From Streptomyces tateyamensis (GTDB lineage Bacteria; Actinomycetota; Actinomycetes; Streptomycetales; Streptomycetaceae), in NCBI RefSeq assembly GCF_003205575.1, contig NZ_PYBW01000097.1, positions 1 through 64,000 on the forward strand: DNA of 64,000 nucleotides. Direction: 5' to 3'. Both the position numbers and the translations under genes were made by a program. The notes under the pieces are model-generated. The model saw only the letters and a program-made list of their open reading frames with translations. It was not told the DNA's origin and did no database searches. Of the stretch, positions 14,903-25,031 are shown piece by piece (the stretch's first letter is position 1; every line of letters starts with the position of its first letter).

Positions 14903-16225
14903 ATGGCGGACCTCTTCCGCGCCGGTTCCGGCCTGCCCAGCGGGCAGCTGACCGGTTCCCGGCTCTCGGAGGCCCTGCTCCCCCTGGAGCTCGCCCCTCG
15001 GACCCAGCTCCAGCTCTCCGCCGTCAGCCGGTGGAACGCGCTGCGCGGCGTGCGGGTCGGCCTGGTGGCCGGCGCCCTGCTGCTGCTGCTGGTCGGAGCC
15101 AACCTCGCCACCCCGGTCTACCCGCTGATCCAGCGGCAGCTGGGCCTGACGGCCTTCGACACCACGCTGCTCTTCACCGGCTACGTCTTCGCCCTGGTCC
15201 CGGTGCTGGCCGCGGTCGGCCACTGGTCCGACCTGCTGGGCCGCCGGGCGCTGATCCTGCCCGCGGTCGGCCTGGCCGCCAGCGGGGACGCGATCTTCGC
15301 CACCGCCGGCTCCTTCGGCCAGCTCGCGGCCGGCCGGGCGATCCAGGGCGTGGCGGTGGCGCTGGCCACCGGCGCGGCCGGCGCGGCCCTGGGCGACCTG
15401 CTGCCCGACCACCCGACGCTGGCCGCCAAGCTCACCCTGGCCTGCTCGGCCGGCGGAGTGGCGCTCGGCCCGATCGCCGGCGCGGCGCTGGCCGGCGGCG
15501 GCCACCCGCTGCTCACGCCGTTCCTGTGCCACGCCTTCGCGCTGCTGGTGCTGTGCGTGCCGCTGGCCCTGGTGCACCCGCGGATGCCCGGCGCCCGACG
15601 CCCGGCCGACGCCCCGCCGCGGATCACCACCGCCTTCCACCTCAGGCCGCGCCGGCTCGCGCTGCCCGCCCGCGCCCGCGGCGCCTTCCTGCGCGCGGCC
15701 GGCGCCGGCTTCGTCTCCTACGCGGTCTTCGGCGTCTTCCTGAGCCTGGCCCCGTCGTTCTCGGCCACCCTGCTGCACACCCGGGCGCCGATGGTCGGTT
15801 CGGTGGTGGCGGCCCTGCTGCTCGGCTCCTCGGCCACCGCCCAGCTGCTGGTACCGCCGACCCGCAGCCGGGTCCTGGTCGCCCTGGGCATGACCGGTCT
15901 GGCGCTGGGCCTGGCCCTGGTGGTGGTGGCCGCGTACGCCCACCTGCCGGCCCTGCTCTTCGTGGGCAGCGTGCTCGGCGGCGCCTGCCAGGGCATCGCG
16001 TTCCGCTCGCTGTTCACCACCGCGGTCGCCGCGATGGACCCGGCCCAGCGCGCCTCCCAGATGTCCACCCTGTGGGTGATCGTCTACCTGGGCAGCTCGG
16101 CCCCGATCGTCGCGGTCGGCGCGCTGGCCCGCAGCTACGGCCTGCTCCCGGCGGTCAGCGGCTTCGCCCTGGTCGCCGCCGCGGCCTGCCTCGCGCTGGC
16201 CCTGTCGGTGCTGCGCCGGCGCTGA
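14903..16225 (+). CDS. MFS transporter
   Basis: This 440-residue protein starts at ATG 14903 behind AGGAGAT. A 50-residue cytoplasmic N-terminus is followed by about 12 membrane segments. The MFS signature between segments 2 and 3 is seen as GHWSDLLGRRALILP. ATGAAGAALGDLLPDHPTLAAKLTLACSAGGVALGPIAGAAL forms segments 4-5, typical of drug-efflux MFS members. The substrate is not predictable. The gene stands alone and ends at a strong hairpin. The 271-bp upstream gap shows no ORF of interest. Confidence 0.88.
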   Translation: MADLFRAGSGLPSGQLTGSRLSEALLPLELAPRTQLQLSAVSRWNALRGVRVGLVAGALLLLLVGANLATPVYPLIQRQLGLTAFDTTLLFTGYVFALVPVLAAVGHWSDLLGRRALILPAVGLAASGDAIFATAGSFGQLAAGRAIQGVAVALATGAAGAALGDLLPDHPTLAAKLTLACSAGGVALGPIAGAALAGGGHPLLTPFLCHAFALLVLCVPLALVHPRMPGARRPADAPPRITTAFHLRPRRLALPARARGAFLRAAGAGFVSYAVFGVFLSLAPSFSATLLHTRAPMVGSVVAALLLGSSATAQLLVPPTRSRVLVALGMTGLALGLALVVVAAYAHLPALLFVGSVLGGACQGIAFRSLFTTAVAAMDPAQRASQMSTLWVIVYLGSSAPIVAVGALARSYGLLPAVSGFALVAAAACLALALSVLRRR

Positions 16226-16259
16226 GCGCCCGGCGGTGGGCGCTGCCGCACGACACGAC

Positions 16260-16302
16260 GCTGCCGCGCCACCTCCCCTCGGCGGGATGGTGGCGCGGCA
16301 GC
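16260..16302. terminator. Hairpin terminator between MFS gene and sufT
   Basis: A perfect 14-bp stem (GCTGCCGCGCCACC, 16260-16273, and its complement, 16289-16302) with a 15-nt loop lies between convergent genes, so it could end both transcripts. Confidence 0.75.
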
Positions 16303-16335
16303 GGTGCTGACGGCGGTTCGGCCGGTGAGGCTCCG

Positions 16336-16710
16336 TCAGACGTTGAAGCCGAGCGCGCGCAGCTGCTCGCGCCCGTCGTCGGTGATCTTGTCCGGGCCCC
16401 ACGGCGGCATCCAGACCCAGTTGATCCGCAGGTCCTGGACCAGGCCGTCGGTGGCGGTCCTGGCCTGGTCCTCGATCACGTCGGTCAGCGGGCAGGCCGC
16501 CGAGGTCAGGGTCATGTCGATGGTGGCCACATCGCTCTCGTCGATGTGGATGCCGTAGATCAGGCCCAGGTTGACCACGTCGATGCCCAGCTCGGGGTCG
16601 ACCACGTCCATCAGGGCCTCGGTGAGGTCCTCGATCGAGACGGTGCCCGCCGTGGTGCCGACGATGGCGACCGGTCCCTCGTGGGCCGGGGTGGCCTCGG
16701 TGTCGCTCAT
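16336..16710 (-). CDS. SufT-type metal-sulfur cluster assembly factor (DUF59/MIP18)
   Basis: The 124-residue protein starts at ATG 16710. It has the MIP18 pattern: IEDLTEALMDVVDPELGIDVVNLGLIYGI, IDMTLTSAACPLTDVIEDQ (conserved Cys in TSAACPL) and a C-terminal WVWMPPWGPDKITDDGREQLRALGF. These proteins help deliver Fe-S clusters to target proteins. It is the last gene of the suf operon, 38 bp after sufU. Confidence 0.93.
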   Translation of the reverse strand: MSDTEATPAHEGPVAIVGTTAGTVSIEDLTEALMDVVDPELGIDVVNLGLIYGIHIDESDVATIDMTLTSAACPLTDVIEDQARTATDGLVQDLRINWVWMPPWGPDKITDDGREQLRALGFNV

Positions 16711-16748
16711 GGGTTGCGTTCCTTGTCCGTGTGAGTCGGCCGGAGTGG

Positions 16749-17192
16749 TCAGGCCGGGTGGGCGGCCAGCGCCTGGGCGGTGGCGTCCTTCCAGGCCATC
16801 CAGCTGAGCAGCGCGCACTTGACCCGGGCCGGGTACTTGGAGACGCCGGCGAACGCGACCGCGTCCTCCAGCAGCTCCTCGTCGCCCTCGCCCTGGCCCT
16901 TGGACTGCATCAGCTCCAGGAAGGCCTCCTGGATCGCCTGCGCGTCGCCCACGGTCTTGCCGACCACCAGGTCGTTCAGCACCGAGGCACTGGCCTGGCT
17001 GATCGAGCAGCCCTGGGATTCGTACGAGATGTCCGCGACCACGGCGCCGTCCAGCTTGACCCGCAGGGTGATCTCGTCGCCGCAGGTGGGGTTGACGTGG
17101 TGCACCTCGGCGTCACCCGCCCGCAGCCCCTTGCCGTGCGGGTTGCGGTAGTGGTCCAGGATGATCTCCTGGTACATCGAGTCGAGCTTCAT
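16749..17192 (-). CDS. sufU: Fe-S assembly sulfur-transfer protein SufU
   Basis: The 147-residue SufU is IscU-like and receives sulfur from SufS through a zinc site. The ligands are all present: Cys37 and Asp39 in NPTCGDE, Cys62 in SQGCSIS and Cys126 in VKCALLSW. The SufU-type insertion between Cys62 and Cys126 (SKGQGEGDEELLEDA) is seen. It starts at ATG 17192, 14 bp after the sufS stop. The longer upstream open frame is a shadow of sufS. Confidence 0.94.
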   Translation of the reverse strand: MKLDSMYQEIILDHYRNPHGKGLRAGDAEVHHVNPTCGDEITLRVKLDGAVVADISYESQGCSISQASASVLNDLVVGKTVGDAQAIQEAFLELMQSKGQGEGDEELLEDAVAFAGVSKYPARVKCALLSWMAWKDATAQALAAHPA

Positions 17193-17206
17193 GGAGCCGT
17201 CGCCCT

Positions 17207-18466
17207 TCAGCCGAAGAAGTTGCGGACGTGGTGCAGGCCGTCGATCAGCAGGTCGACCTCGCCCGGCGTCGAGTACAGGTAGAACGACGCTCTGGTGGTC
17301 GCCGGAATTCCGTACCGCAGGCAGACCGGGCGGGCGCAGTGGTGGCCGACCCGGACCGCGATGCCCTGCTCGTCCAGCACCTGGCCTACGTCGTGCGGGT
17401 GGATGTCGCCCAGCACGAAGGAGATCGCGGCGCCCCGGTCCACGGCGGTGCGCGGACCGATGATCCGCAGGTCCGGCACCTCCTGCAGGCGGTTGACCGC
17501 GTACTCGGTGATAGCGTGCTCGTGCGCGGCGATCTTGTCCATGCCGATGTTGCCCAGGTAGTCGACGGCCGCGCCGAGCCCGACCGCCTGGGCGATCGGC
17601 GGGGTGCCGGCCTCGAACTTGTGCGGCGCCGGGGCGTAGGTGGACGAGCCCATGGTGACGGTCTCGATCATCTCGCCGCCGCCGAGGAACGGCGGCAGGT
17701 CCTCCAGCAGCTCCTGGCGGCCCCAGAGCACGCCGATGCCGGTGGGCGCCAGCATCTTGTGCCCGGTGAAGGCGACGAAGTCGGCCTCCAGCGCCTGGAC
17801 GTCCAGCACCATGTGCGGGGCCGCCTGGGAGGCGTCGATCAGCACCAGGGCGCCGACGTCCTGGGCCCGGCGGACGATCGCCTCGACCGGGTTGACCGTC
17901 CCGAGCAGGTTGGAGACCAGGGTGAAGGAGACGATCTTCGTCTTCTCGGTGATCAGCTGCTCGATGTTCGACAGGTCGAGGCGGCCCTCGTCGGTCAGCC
18001 CGAACCACTTCAGCTTCGCGCCGGTGCGCTGCGAGAGCAGCTGCCACGGCACGATGTTGGAGTGGTGCTCCATCTCGGTGATCACGATCTCCGAGTCGGC
18101 GTCCACCTTGTACGGCTCGTCGGCCCAGCCCAGCATGTTGGCGACCAGGTTCAGCGACTCCGAGGCGTTCTTGGTGAAGATCACCTCGTTGCGGCTGGGC
18201 GCGTTGATGAAGGCCGCGACCTTGTCCCGGGCGCCCTCGTACAGCGCGGTGGCCTCCTCGGCGAGCACGTGGACGCCCCGGTGGACGTTCGCGTTGTGCT
18301 GCTCGTAGTAGGCGTTCAGCGCGTCCAGCACCTGGCGCGGCTTCTGCGAGGTCGCCGCGTTGTCCAGGTAGACCAGCGGCTTGCCCTCGTGCAGCACCCG
18401 CTGCAGGACCGGGAAGTCCTTGCGGATCGCGTCGGTGTCGAGCAGTCCCGGAAGCAGGTTCGTCAC
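17207..18466 (-). CDS. sufS: Cysteine desulfurase SufS
   Basis: This 419-residue PLP enzyme removes sulfur from cysteine for cluster assembly. The PLP lysine is Lys237 in FTGHKMLAPTG and the catalytic cysteine is Cys377 in VGHHCARPVC. EMEHHSNIVPW and DASQAAPHM are other class V aminotransferase motifs. It begins at GTG 18466, overlapping the sufC stop as GTGA, so the two are translationally coupled. Confidence 0.96.
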   Translation of the reverse strand: MTNLLPGLLDTDAIRKDFPVLQRVLHEGKPLVYLDNAATSQKPRQVLDALNAYYEQHNANVHRGVHVLAEEATALYEGARDKVAAFINAPSRNEVIFTKNASESLNLVANMLGWADEPYKVDADSEIVITEMEHHSNIVPWQLLSQRTGAKLKWFGLTDEGRLDLSNIEQLITEKTKIVSFTLVSNLLGTVNPVEAIVRRAQDVGALVLIDASQAAPHMVLDVQALEADFVAFTGHKMLAPTGIGVLWGRQELLEDLPPFLGGGEMIETVTMGSSTYAPAPHKFEAGTPPIAQAVGLGAAVDYLGNIGMDKIAAHEHAITEYAVNRLQEVPDLRIIGPRTAVDRGAAISFVLGDIHPHDVGQVLDEQGIAVRVGHHCARPVCLRYGIPATTRASFYLYSTPGEVDLLIDGLHHVRNFFG

Positions 18467-19227
18467 TCGGAAGCGCCACCCTTCACGTAAGCCTCGTAGC
18501 CCTCGTTCTCCAGCTTGTCGGCGAGCTCGGCGCCGCCGGACTCGACGATCCGGCCGCCCGCGAAGACGTGCACGTAGTCGGGCTTGATGTACCGCAGGAT
18601 GCGGGTGTAGTGGGTGACCAGCAGGGTGCCCACCTCACCGGTGGAGCGGACCCGGTTGATGCCCTCCGAGACGATCCGCAGCGCGTCCACGTCGAGGCCG
18701 GAGTCGGTCTCGTCGAGGATCGCGACCTTCGGCTTGAGCAGCTCCAGCTGCAGGATCTCGTGGCGCTTCTTCTCACCGCCGGAGAAGCCCTCGTTGACGT
18801 TGCGCTCGGCGAAGGCCGGGTCCATCTGGAGTGCCGCCATGGCCTCCTTGACCTCCTTCACCCAGGTGCGCAGCTTGGGGGCCTCGCCGCGCACGGCGGT
18901 GGCCGCGGTGCGCAGGAAGTTGGAGACCGAGACGCCGGGCACCTCGACCGGGTACTGCATGGCCAGGAAGACGCCGGCCCGGGCGCGCTCGTCCACCGAC
19001 ATGGCCAGCACGTCCTCGCCGTCCAGCAGCACCTCGCCGCCGGTCACGGTGTACTTCGGGTGGCCGGCCAGCGAGTAGGCCAGGGTGGACTTGCCGGAGC
19101 CGTTGGGGCCCATGATGGCGTGGGTCTCGCCCTGCTTGACCGTCAGGTCGACGCCGCGCAGGATCTCGCGCGGGCCGTTCTCCGCCTCGACGGAGACGTG
19201 CAGGTCACGGATTTCAAGGGTAGCCAT
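18463..19227 (-). CDS. sufC: SufC ATPase of the SufBCD complex
   Basis: The 254-residue cytoplasmic ABC ATPase has Walker A GPNGSGKS at residues 40-47, the SufC signature FSGGEKKRHEI, and Walker B VAILDETDSGLD. It drives the SufB-SufD scaffold. ATG 19227 is taken as start; the RBS is close behind the Rieske gene stop (5 bp gap). Confidence 0.96.
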   Translation of the reverse strand: MATLEIRDLHVSVEAENGPREILRGVDLTVKQGETHAIMGPNGSGKSTLAYSLAGHPKYTVTGGEVLLDGEDVLAMSVDERARAGVFLAMQYPVEVPGVSVSNFLRTAATAVRGEAPKLRTWVKEVKEAMAALQMDPAFAERNVNEGFSGGEKKRHEILQLELLKPKVAILDETDSGLDVDALRIVSEGINRVRSTGEVGTLLVTHYTRILRYIKPDYVHVFAGGRIVESGGAELADKLENEGYEAYVKGGASE

Positions 19228-19232
19228 GGTGC

Positions 19233-19550
19233 TCAGGACTCCTGGGACACGGAGACGAGCACGTCGTCCCCTTCGATCTTTACGGGGTAAACGGGGACCG
19301 GCTTGGTCGCGGGCAGTCCGGAGGGCTTCCCGGTGCGCAGGTCGAAGCTGGAGCCGTGCAGCCAGCACTCGATCCGGCAGTCCTCGACCTCACCCTCGGA
19401 GAGCGAGACGTTGGCGTGCGAGCAGGTGTCGTTGATCGCGTACACCTCGCCGTCGGTGTGCACCACCGAGACCGCGACGCCGTCGACCTGGACCCGCTTG
19501 GGGGTGTCCTCGGCCAGCTCGCTCAGCGAACAGACACGCAGAAAGCTCAC
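19233..19550 (-). CDS. Rieske [2Fe-2S] ferredoxin-like protein within the suf operon
   Basis: The 105-residue protein has both Rieske ligand boxes: Cys43-X-His45 (CSHANVSL) and Cys62-X2-His65 (CWLHGSSF). It belongs to the small NirD/dioxygenase-ferredoxin-like class and has no signal peptide, so it acts in the cytoplasm. Its GTG start (19550) overlaps the sufD stop by four bases (GTGA). Genes of this type sit between sufD and sufC in many actinobacteria; a role as electron donor for cluster assembly is inferred, not shown. Confidence 0.93.
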   Translation of the reverse strand: MSFLRVCSLSELAEDTPKRVQVDGVAVSVVHTDGEVYAINDTCSHANVSLSEGEVEDCRIECWLHGSSFDLRTGKPSGLPATKPVPVYPVKIEGDDVLVSVSQES

Positions 19551-20776
19551 GCGACACCCGCCAGCTCGGCCTCGATCTTCTCCATCAGGTGGTCGTGCAG
19601 GTCGGCCACGCCGATCTGCTGGACCAGTTCGGCGAAGAAGCCGCGCACCACCAGGCGGCGGGCCTCCTCCTGGGAGATGCCGCGCGACTGCAGGTAGAAC
19701 AGCTGCTCGTCGTCGAAGCGGCCGGTCGCCGAGGCGTGTCCGGCGCCCACGATCTCGCCGGTCTCGATCTCCAGGTTGGGGATCGAGTCCACCCGGGCGC
19801 CGTCGGTGAGCACCAGGTTGCGGTTGAGCTCGTAGGTGTCGGTGCCCTCGGCGGCGGCCCGGATCAGCACGTCGCCGACCCAGACGGCGTGCGCGTCCTG
19901 GCCCTGAAGCGCGCCCTTGTAGACCACGTTGGACCGGCAGTGCGGGGTGTCGTGGTCGATCTGCAGGCGGTGCTCGAGGTGCTGGCCGGCGTCGGCGAAG
20001 TAGAGGCCGAACAGCTCGGCCTCGCCGCCGGCGGCCGCGTAGGTGACCCGCGGGTGGAGCCGGACCAGGTCGCCGCCGAAGGTCACCACGACCGACTTGA
20101 GCGAGGCGTCCCGGCCGACCAGCGCGGTGTGCTGGGCGACGTGCACCGCGTCCCGCTCCCAGTCCTGGACCGAGACGAAGGTCAGCTTGGCGCCGTCGCC
20201 GACCAGCAGCTCGACGTTGGCGGCCCGGGTGCCGGTGCCGGTGTGGCTGAGCACCACCACGGCCTCGGCGAACGGCTGGACCTCGATCACCAGGTGGTCG
20301 AAGCGCACCCCGCCCTCGCCGTGCACGTCCACCTTGACCGGCTCGGTGAGCACCGCGTCCCTGGGGACGGTGACCACGAGCGCCTGCTCGAAGGCGCTGA
20401 ACGCCTGCGCGGCGACCCGGTCGACCGGCTTGCCGGCCCGGCCGACCCGGGCGTCGTCCCGGCCGACCAGGTCGGCGGTGACGCCGGCCGGCAGGCTGAA
20501 GCCGACCTTGTTCTCGCCCCGCTCCGCAGCGGCGGCGGTGCCGTCGTGCAGGCCGGCCAGGCGGTGCAGCGGGGTGAACCGCCAGTCCTCCTCGCGGCCG
20601 GTGGGCACCGGGAAGTCGTTCACGTCGTACGAGGGCTTGACCGCGACGCGCGCGTCGATCGGCTGCTGGACCGCGGTCCGGCCGGTGCCGGGACCTGCCA
20701 GCTGCGCGCCGGCACCGGCGGTGCCGACCTCGATCGACCCGGCGGTGGTGGAGCCGGTGGTGTTCTGCTCAGCCAT
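19547..20776 (-). CDS. sufD: Fe-S cluster assembly protein SufD
   Basis: The 409-residue SufD starts at ATG 20776 (MAEQNTTGSTTAG). The N-terminal 80 residues contain the DVNDFPVPTGREEDWRFTPL motif. The beta-helix core and the C-terminal helical domain (GRFDDEQLFYLQSRGISQEEARRLVVRGFFAELVQQIG) are typical. It pairs with SufB on the scaffold. The 59-bp gap after sufB contains an RBS only. Confidence 0.95.
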   Translation of the reverse strand: MAEQNTTGSTTAGSIEVGTAGAGAQLAGPGTGRTAVQQPIDARVAVKPSYDVNDFPVPTGREEDWRFTPLHRLAGLHDGTAAAAERGENKVGFSLPAGVTADLVGRDDARVGRAGKPVDRVAAQAFSAFEQALVVTVPRDAVLTEPVKVDVHGEGGVRFDHLVIEVQPFAEAVVVLSHTGTGTRAANVELLVGDGAKLTFVSVQDWERDAVHVAQHTALVGRDASLKSVVVTFGGDLVRLHPRVTYAAAGGEAELFGLYFADAGQHLEHRLQIDHDTPHCRSNVVYKGALQGQDAHAVWVGDVLIRAAAEGTDTYELNRNLVLTDGARVDSIPNLEIETGEIVGAGHASATGRFDDEQLFYLQSRGISQEEARRLVVRGFFAELVQQIGVADLHDHLMEKIEAELAGVA

Positions 20777-20835
20777 GGCTGTTCGTGGTGCTCTCTTCGT
20801 CAAGGTTCGGGTGGGCGGGGGCAGCTGACGGCGGG

Positions 20836-22251
20836 TCAGCCGACGGAGCCCTCCATCTGCAGCTCGATCAGCCGGTTCAGCTCCAGCGCGTACTCCATCG
20901 GCAGCTCGCGCGCGATCGGCTCGACGAAGCCGCGCACGATCATCGCCATCGCCTCGAACTCGGTCATGCCGCGGCTCATCAGGTAGAAGAGCTGGTCCTC
21001 GCTGACCTTGGAGACGGTCGCCTCGTGGCCCATGGACACGTCGTCCTCGCGCACGTCCACGTACGGGTAGGTGTCCGAGCGGGAGATGGTGTCCACCAGC
21101 AGCGCGTCGCACAGCACGTTGGACTTGGCCCCCTTGGAGCCCTCGCCGATCTCGATCAGACCGCGGTACGAGGTGCGGCCGCCGCCCCGGGCCACCGACT
21201 TGGAGACGATGTTGGAGGAGGTGTTCGGCGCCAGGTGCACCATCTTGGCGCCGGCGTCCTGGTGCTGGCCCTCGCCCGCGAAGGCGATCGACAGGGTCTC
21301 GCCCTTGGCGTGCTCGCCCATCAGGTAGACGGCCGGGTACTTCATGGTGACCTTGGAGCCGATGTTGCCGTCGACCCACTCCATGGTCGCGCCCTCGTAC
21401 GCCACGGCGCGCTTGGTGACCAGGTTGTAGACGTTGTTCGACCAGTTCTGGATCGTCGTGTAGCGGCAGCGGCCGCCCTTCTTGACGATGATCTCGACCA
21501 CGGCGCTGTGCAGCGAGTCCGAGGAGTAGATCGGCGCGGTGCAGCCCTCGACGTAGTGGACGTAGGCGTCCTCGTCGACGATGATCAGCGTCCGCTCGAA
21601 CTGGCCCATGTTCTCGGTGTTGATCCGGAAGTAGGCCTGCAGCGGGATGTCCACGTGCACGCCCTTCGGCACGTAGATGAACGACCCGCCGGACCAGACC
21701 GCGGTGTTCAGCGCGGCGAACTTGTTGTCGCCGGCCGGGATCACGGTGCCGAAGTACTCCTGGAAGAGCTCCGGGTGCTGCTTGAGCGCGGTGTCGGTGT
21801 CCAGGAAGATGACACCCTGCTCCTCCAGGTCCTCGCGGATCTGGTGGTAGACCACCTCGGACTCGTACTGCGCGGCGACACCGGCGACCAGGCGCTGCTT
21901 CTCCGCCTCCGGGATGCCCAGCTTGTCGTAGGTCGCCTTGATGTCGGCGGGCAGGTCCTCCCAGGACTCGGCCTGCTTCTCGGTCGACCGGACGAAGTAC
22001 TTGATGTTGTCGAAGTCGATGCCGGTCAGGTCGGAACCCCAGGTCGGCATGGGCTTCTTGCCGAACAGCTTGAGGCCCTTGAGGCGCAGGTTGAGCATCC
22101 ACTCCGACTCGGACTTCTTCGCCGAGATGTCGCGGACGACCTCCTCGCTCAGGCCGCGCTTGGCCACCGAGCCGGCCGCGTCGGAGTCCGACCAGCCGTA
22201 TTCGTAGGTGCCCAGACCCTCGAGCTCCGGGTGGGAAACGGTGTCAGTCAT
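20836..22251 (-). CDS. sufB: Fe-S cluster assembly scaffold SufB
   Basis: This 471-residue scaffold subunit starts at ATG 22251, overlapping the sufR stop as ATGA. Key regions are [33 protein letters not shown], the beta-helix segment [21 protein letters not shown], and the C-terminal [47 protein letters not shown]. Length is normal for the family. Cluster assembly occurs on the SufBC2D complex. Confidence 0.96.
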   Translation of the reverse strand: MTDTVSHPELEGLGTYEYGWSDSDAAGSVAKRGLSEEVVRDISAKKSESEWMLNLRLKGLKLFGKKPMPTWGSDLTGIDFDNIKYFVRSTEKQAESWEDLPADIKATYDKLGIPEAEKQRLVAGVAAQYESEVVYHQIREDLEEQGVIFLDTDTALKQHPELFQEYFGTVIPAGDNKFAALNTAVWSGGSFIYVPKGVHVDIPLQAYFRINTENMGQFERTLIIVDEDAYVHYVEGCTAPIYSSDSLHSAVVEIIVKKGGRCRYTTIQNWSNNVYNLVTKRAVAYEGATMEWVDGNIGSKVTMKYPAVYLMGEHAKGETLSIAFAGEGQHQDAGAKMVHLAPNTSSNIVSKSVARGGGRTSYRGLIEIGEGSKGAKSNVLCDALLVDTISRSDTYPYVDVREDDVSMGHEATVSKVSEDQLFYLMSRGMTEFEAMAMIVRGFVEPIARELPMEYALELNRLIELQMEGSVG

Positions 22252-23102
22252 GCGGGACTCCTCCGCGCGGACGTAGCGGGTGTTTCGGTCGACGTACCGG
22301 CAGTCGGCGCTGCACCGGGACCCGGACGGGGCGACGGTGCGGCACCGGGTGCCGGCACATAGGTGGTGCAGACCCCGTCGCCGTGGGCGATGGTGGCCAG
22401 CCGTTGCACGTGGGTGCCCAGCAGCTGGGAGAAGACCTCGGTCTCCGCCTCGCAGAGCTGGGGGAACTGCTCGGCGATGTGCGCCACCGGGCAGTGGTGC
22501 TGGCAGAGCTGGGCTCCGGCCGGCGCCTTGGCAGCCGTCGCGCTGGGGCCCCGCCGCACCGTGGCAGCGTACCCGTCCGCGCTCAGGGCCTCGGCCAGCG
22601 CCTCGGCCCGCCGCTCGGGGGCGGCCTCGCGCACGCTGCCCTGGTACTTCTGGCCCTGCTTGCCGAACCGGGCCCGGGCGAAGGCGGCGACCGCCTCCTC
22701 CCCGGCCTTGCCGCCGCCCACCGACTCGGCGATCCAGCGCAGCGCGTCGGCGGCGAGCTGGTCGTAGGCCTGGTAGAAGGCGTCCCGGCCGGACTCGGTG
22801 AGGGCGAAGACCTTGGCCGGGCGGCCGCGGCCGCGGCTGCCGTAGACCCGCTGCTCGCGGGACTCGACCAGGCCGGCGGCGGCCAGCCCCTCCAGGTGGC
22901 GGCGGACCGCGGCGGCCGTCAGGCCCAGCCGGCCGGCCAGGTCGGCGGCCGAGGAGGGGCCGTGGTCCAGGATCGAGCGGGCGACCCGGTCCCGGGTCGC
23001 CCGGTGGCCGTCCAGCAGGACCTCGGCCGGGGTCGCGGGCACCGGACAACCGGGGGCCGACTCGGCCTCCGGCTGCTCCAGCTGCTCCCGCACGTTTTTC
23101 AC
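22248..23102 (-). CDS. sufR: SufR, Fe-S-sensing winged-helix repressor of the suf operon
   Basis: The 284-residue protein starts at GTG 23102 ([11 protein letters not shown]). Residues 25-100 form an ArsR/DeoR-like winged helix ([35 protein letters not shown]). Three cysteines, Cys200, Cys204 and Cys217 in [19 protein letters not shown], fit a [4Fe-4S] site. SufR senses cluster demand and represses suf. A SufR-type operator (CAAC-N6-GTTG) abuts the start codon, which implies a leaderless or very short-leader transcript. An upstream in-frame start (23150) would place the operator inside the gene. Confidence 0.92.
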   Translation of the reverse strand: MKNVREQLEQPEAESAPGCPVPATPAEVLLDGHRATRDRVARSILDHGPSSAADLAGRLGLTAAAVRRHLEGLAAAGLVESREQRVYGSRGRGRPAKVFALTESGRDAFYQAYDQLAADALRWIAESVGGGKAGEEAVAAFARARFGKQGQKYQGSVREAAPERRAEALAEALSADGYAATVRRGPSATAAKAPAGAQLCQHHCPVAHIAEQFPQLCEAETEVFSQLLGTHVQRLATIAHGDGVCTTYVPAPGAAPSPRPGPGAAPTAGTSTETPATSARRSPA

Positions 23103-23115
23103 AACACCATTGTTG
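23102..23115. promoter_or_regulatory. SufR operator CAAC-N6-GTTG
   Basis: CAACACCATTGTTG lies just upstream of the sufR start codon. It matches the 14-bp motif CAAC-N6-GTTG that I recall being reported for SufR of Streptomyces avermitilis. Binding here would cover the promoter or start site of the whole suf operon and so give autoregulation. Confidence 0.8.
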
Positions 23116-23174
23116 CGTAATTCCCGCCGACCAAACAAGCCGTGACCCACGCCTCAGCGGTGTCCTCCGTCACG

Positions 23175-23193
23175 GAAGGTAAGCCTTACCTGA
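23175..23193. promoter_or_regulatory. Iron box (IdeR/DmdR1-type operator)
   Basis: The core AGGTAAGCCTTACCT (23177-23191) is a 15-bp palindrome around a central C. The 19-bp site matches 14 of 19 positions of the consensus TTAGGTTAGGCTAACCTAA when read on the minus strand. It lies about 80 bp upstream of both sufR and the divergent ABC ATPase gene. Confidence 0.65.
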
Positions 23194-23259
23194 CCTGGGC
23201 GGACGAGGACTGGGGGCCGCCGGTCCGGATCGGGGTTGCGCACTCTTAGACTCGCCGCC

Positions 23260-24185
<926 letters not shown>

Positions 24186-24189
<4 letters not shown>

Positions 24190-24971
24190 CCACCGTCGAC
24201 CACTCCCCCCGGCCCGGCGCCGCCCCGGTGGGCCGGATGCTGCTGGCGCAGACCGCCTTCGAGACCCGGATGCTGCTGCGCAACGGCGAGCAGCTGCTGC
24301 TCACCGTGGTGATCCCGACCGTGCTGCTGGTGCTGTTCAGCGCCGTGGACGTGGTGGCGGTGGCCGGGCCCGGCAAGCGGGTGGACTTCCTGGCGCCCGG
24401 GCTGCTGGCGCTGGCGGTGCTGTCCACCGCCTTCACCGGCCAGGCCATCGCCACCGGCTTCGAGCGGCGCTACGGCGTGCTGAAGCGGCTGGGCGCGAGC
24501 CCGCTGCCGCGCTGGGCGCTGCTCACCGCCAAGACCGGCTGCGTGCTGGTCACCGAGGCGCTGCAGGTGGCGCTGCTGTCGGCGATCGCGCTGGCGCTGG
24601 GCTGGTCGCCGCACGGGCTGGATACACCGTCAGGGGCGCTCGCCGTGCTCCTGCTCCTGGTACTGGGCACCGCGGCCTTCTCCGGGCTCGGGCTGCTGAT
24701 GGCCGGCACGCTCAAGGCGGAGGCCACCCTGGCGGCGGCCAACCTGGTCTTCGTCCTGCTGCTGCTCGGCGGCGGGGTGGTGGTACCGCTGGCCAAGTTC
24801 CCCGGCGCGGTGCGCCCGGTGCTGGAGGCGCTGCCGATCAGCGCGCTCTCCGACGGGCTGCGCGCGGTGCTGCAGACCGGGGCCGGGGTGCCCTGGGGCG
24901 ACCTGGGGGTGCTGGCCGGATGGGCGGTGCTGGGCCTGGCGGCCGCGGCTCGGTTCTTCCGCTGGGAGTGA
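24186..24971 (+). CDS. ABC-2-type exporter, permease
   Basis: The 261-residue membrane protein starts at GTG 24186 within the ATPase stop. Six hydrophobic segments can be drawn (LLLTVVIPTVLLVLFSAVDV through LGVLAGWAVLGLAAAARFF), with ATGFERRYGVLKRLGASPL forming the conserved cytoplasmic loop between the second and third. It forms a heterodimeric or half-size exporter with the preceding ATPase. A hairpin follows the stop. Confidence 0.9.
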
Positions 24972-24984
24972 GCCGCTGACCTGA

Positions 24985-25020
24985 CCGGCCGCCGGCACCC
25001 CGCAGGGCGCCGACGGCCGG
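24985..25020. terminator. Hairpin between convergent ABC permease and LAXTG protein genes
   Basis: A 12-bp stem with one mismatch (CCGGCCGCCGGC, 24985-24996, against 25009-25020) and a 12-nt loop lies in the 60-bp gap. Confidence 0.65.
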
Positions 25021-25031
25021 CTGTCGGGTCG

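Noticed and set aside
22383-23120. Long plus-strand frame opposite sufR, and many similar antisense frames elsewhere
   Set aside because: Shadow of the real gene's codon bias; the translation is Gly/Ala/Arg-rich with no recognisable domain.
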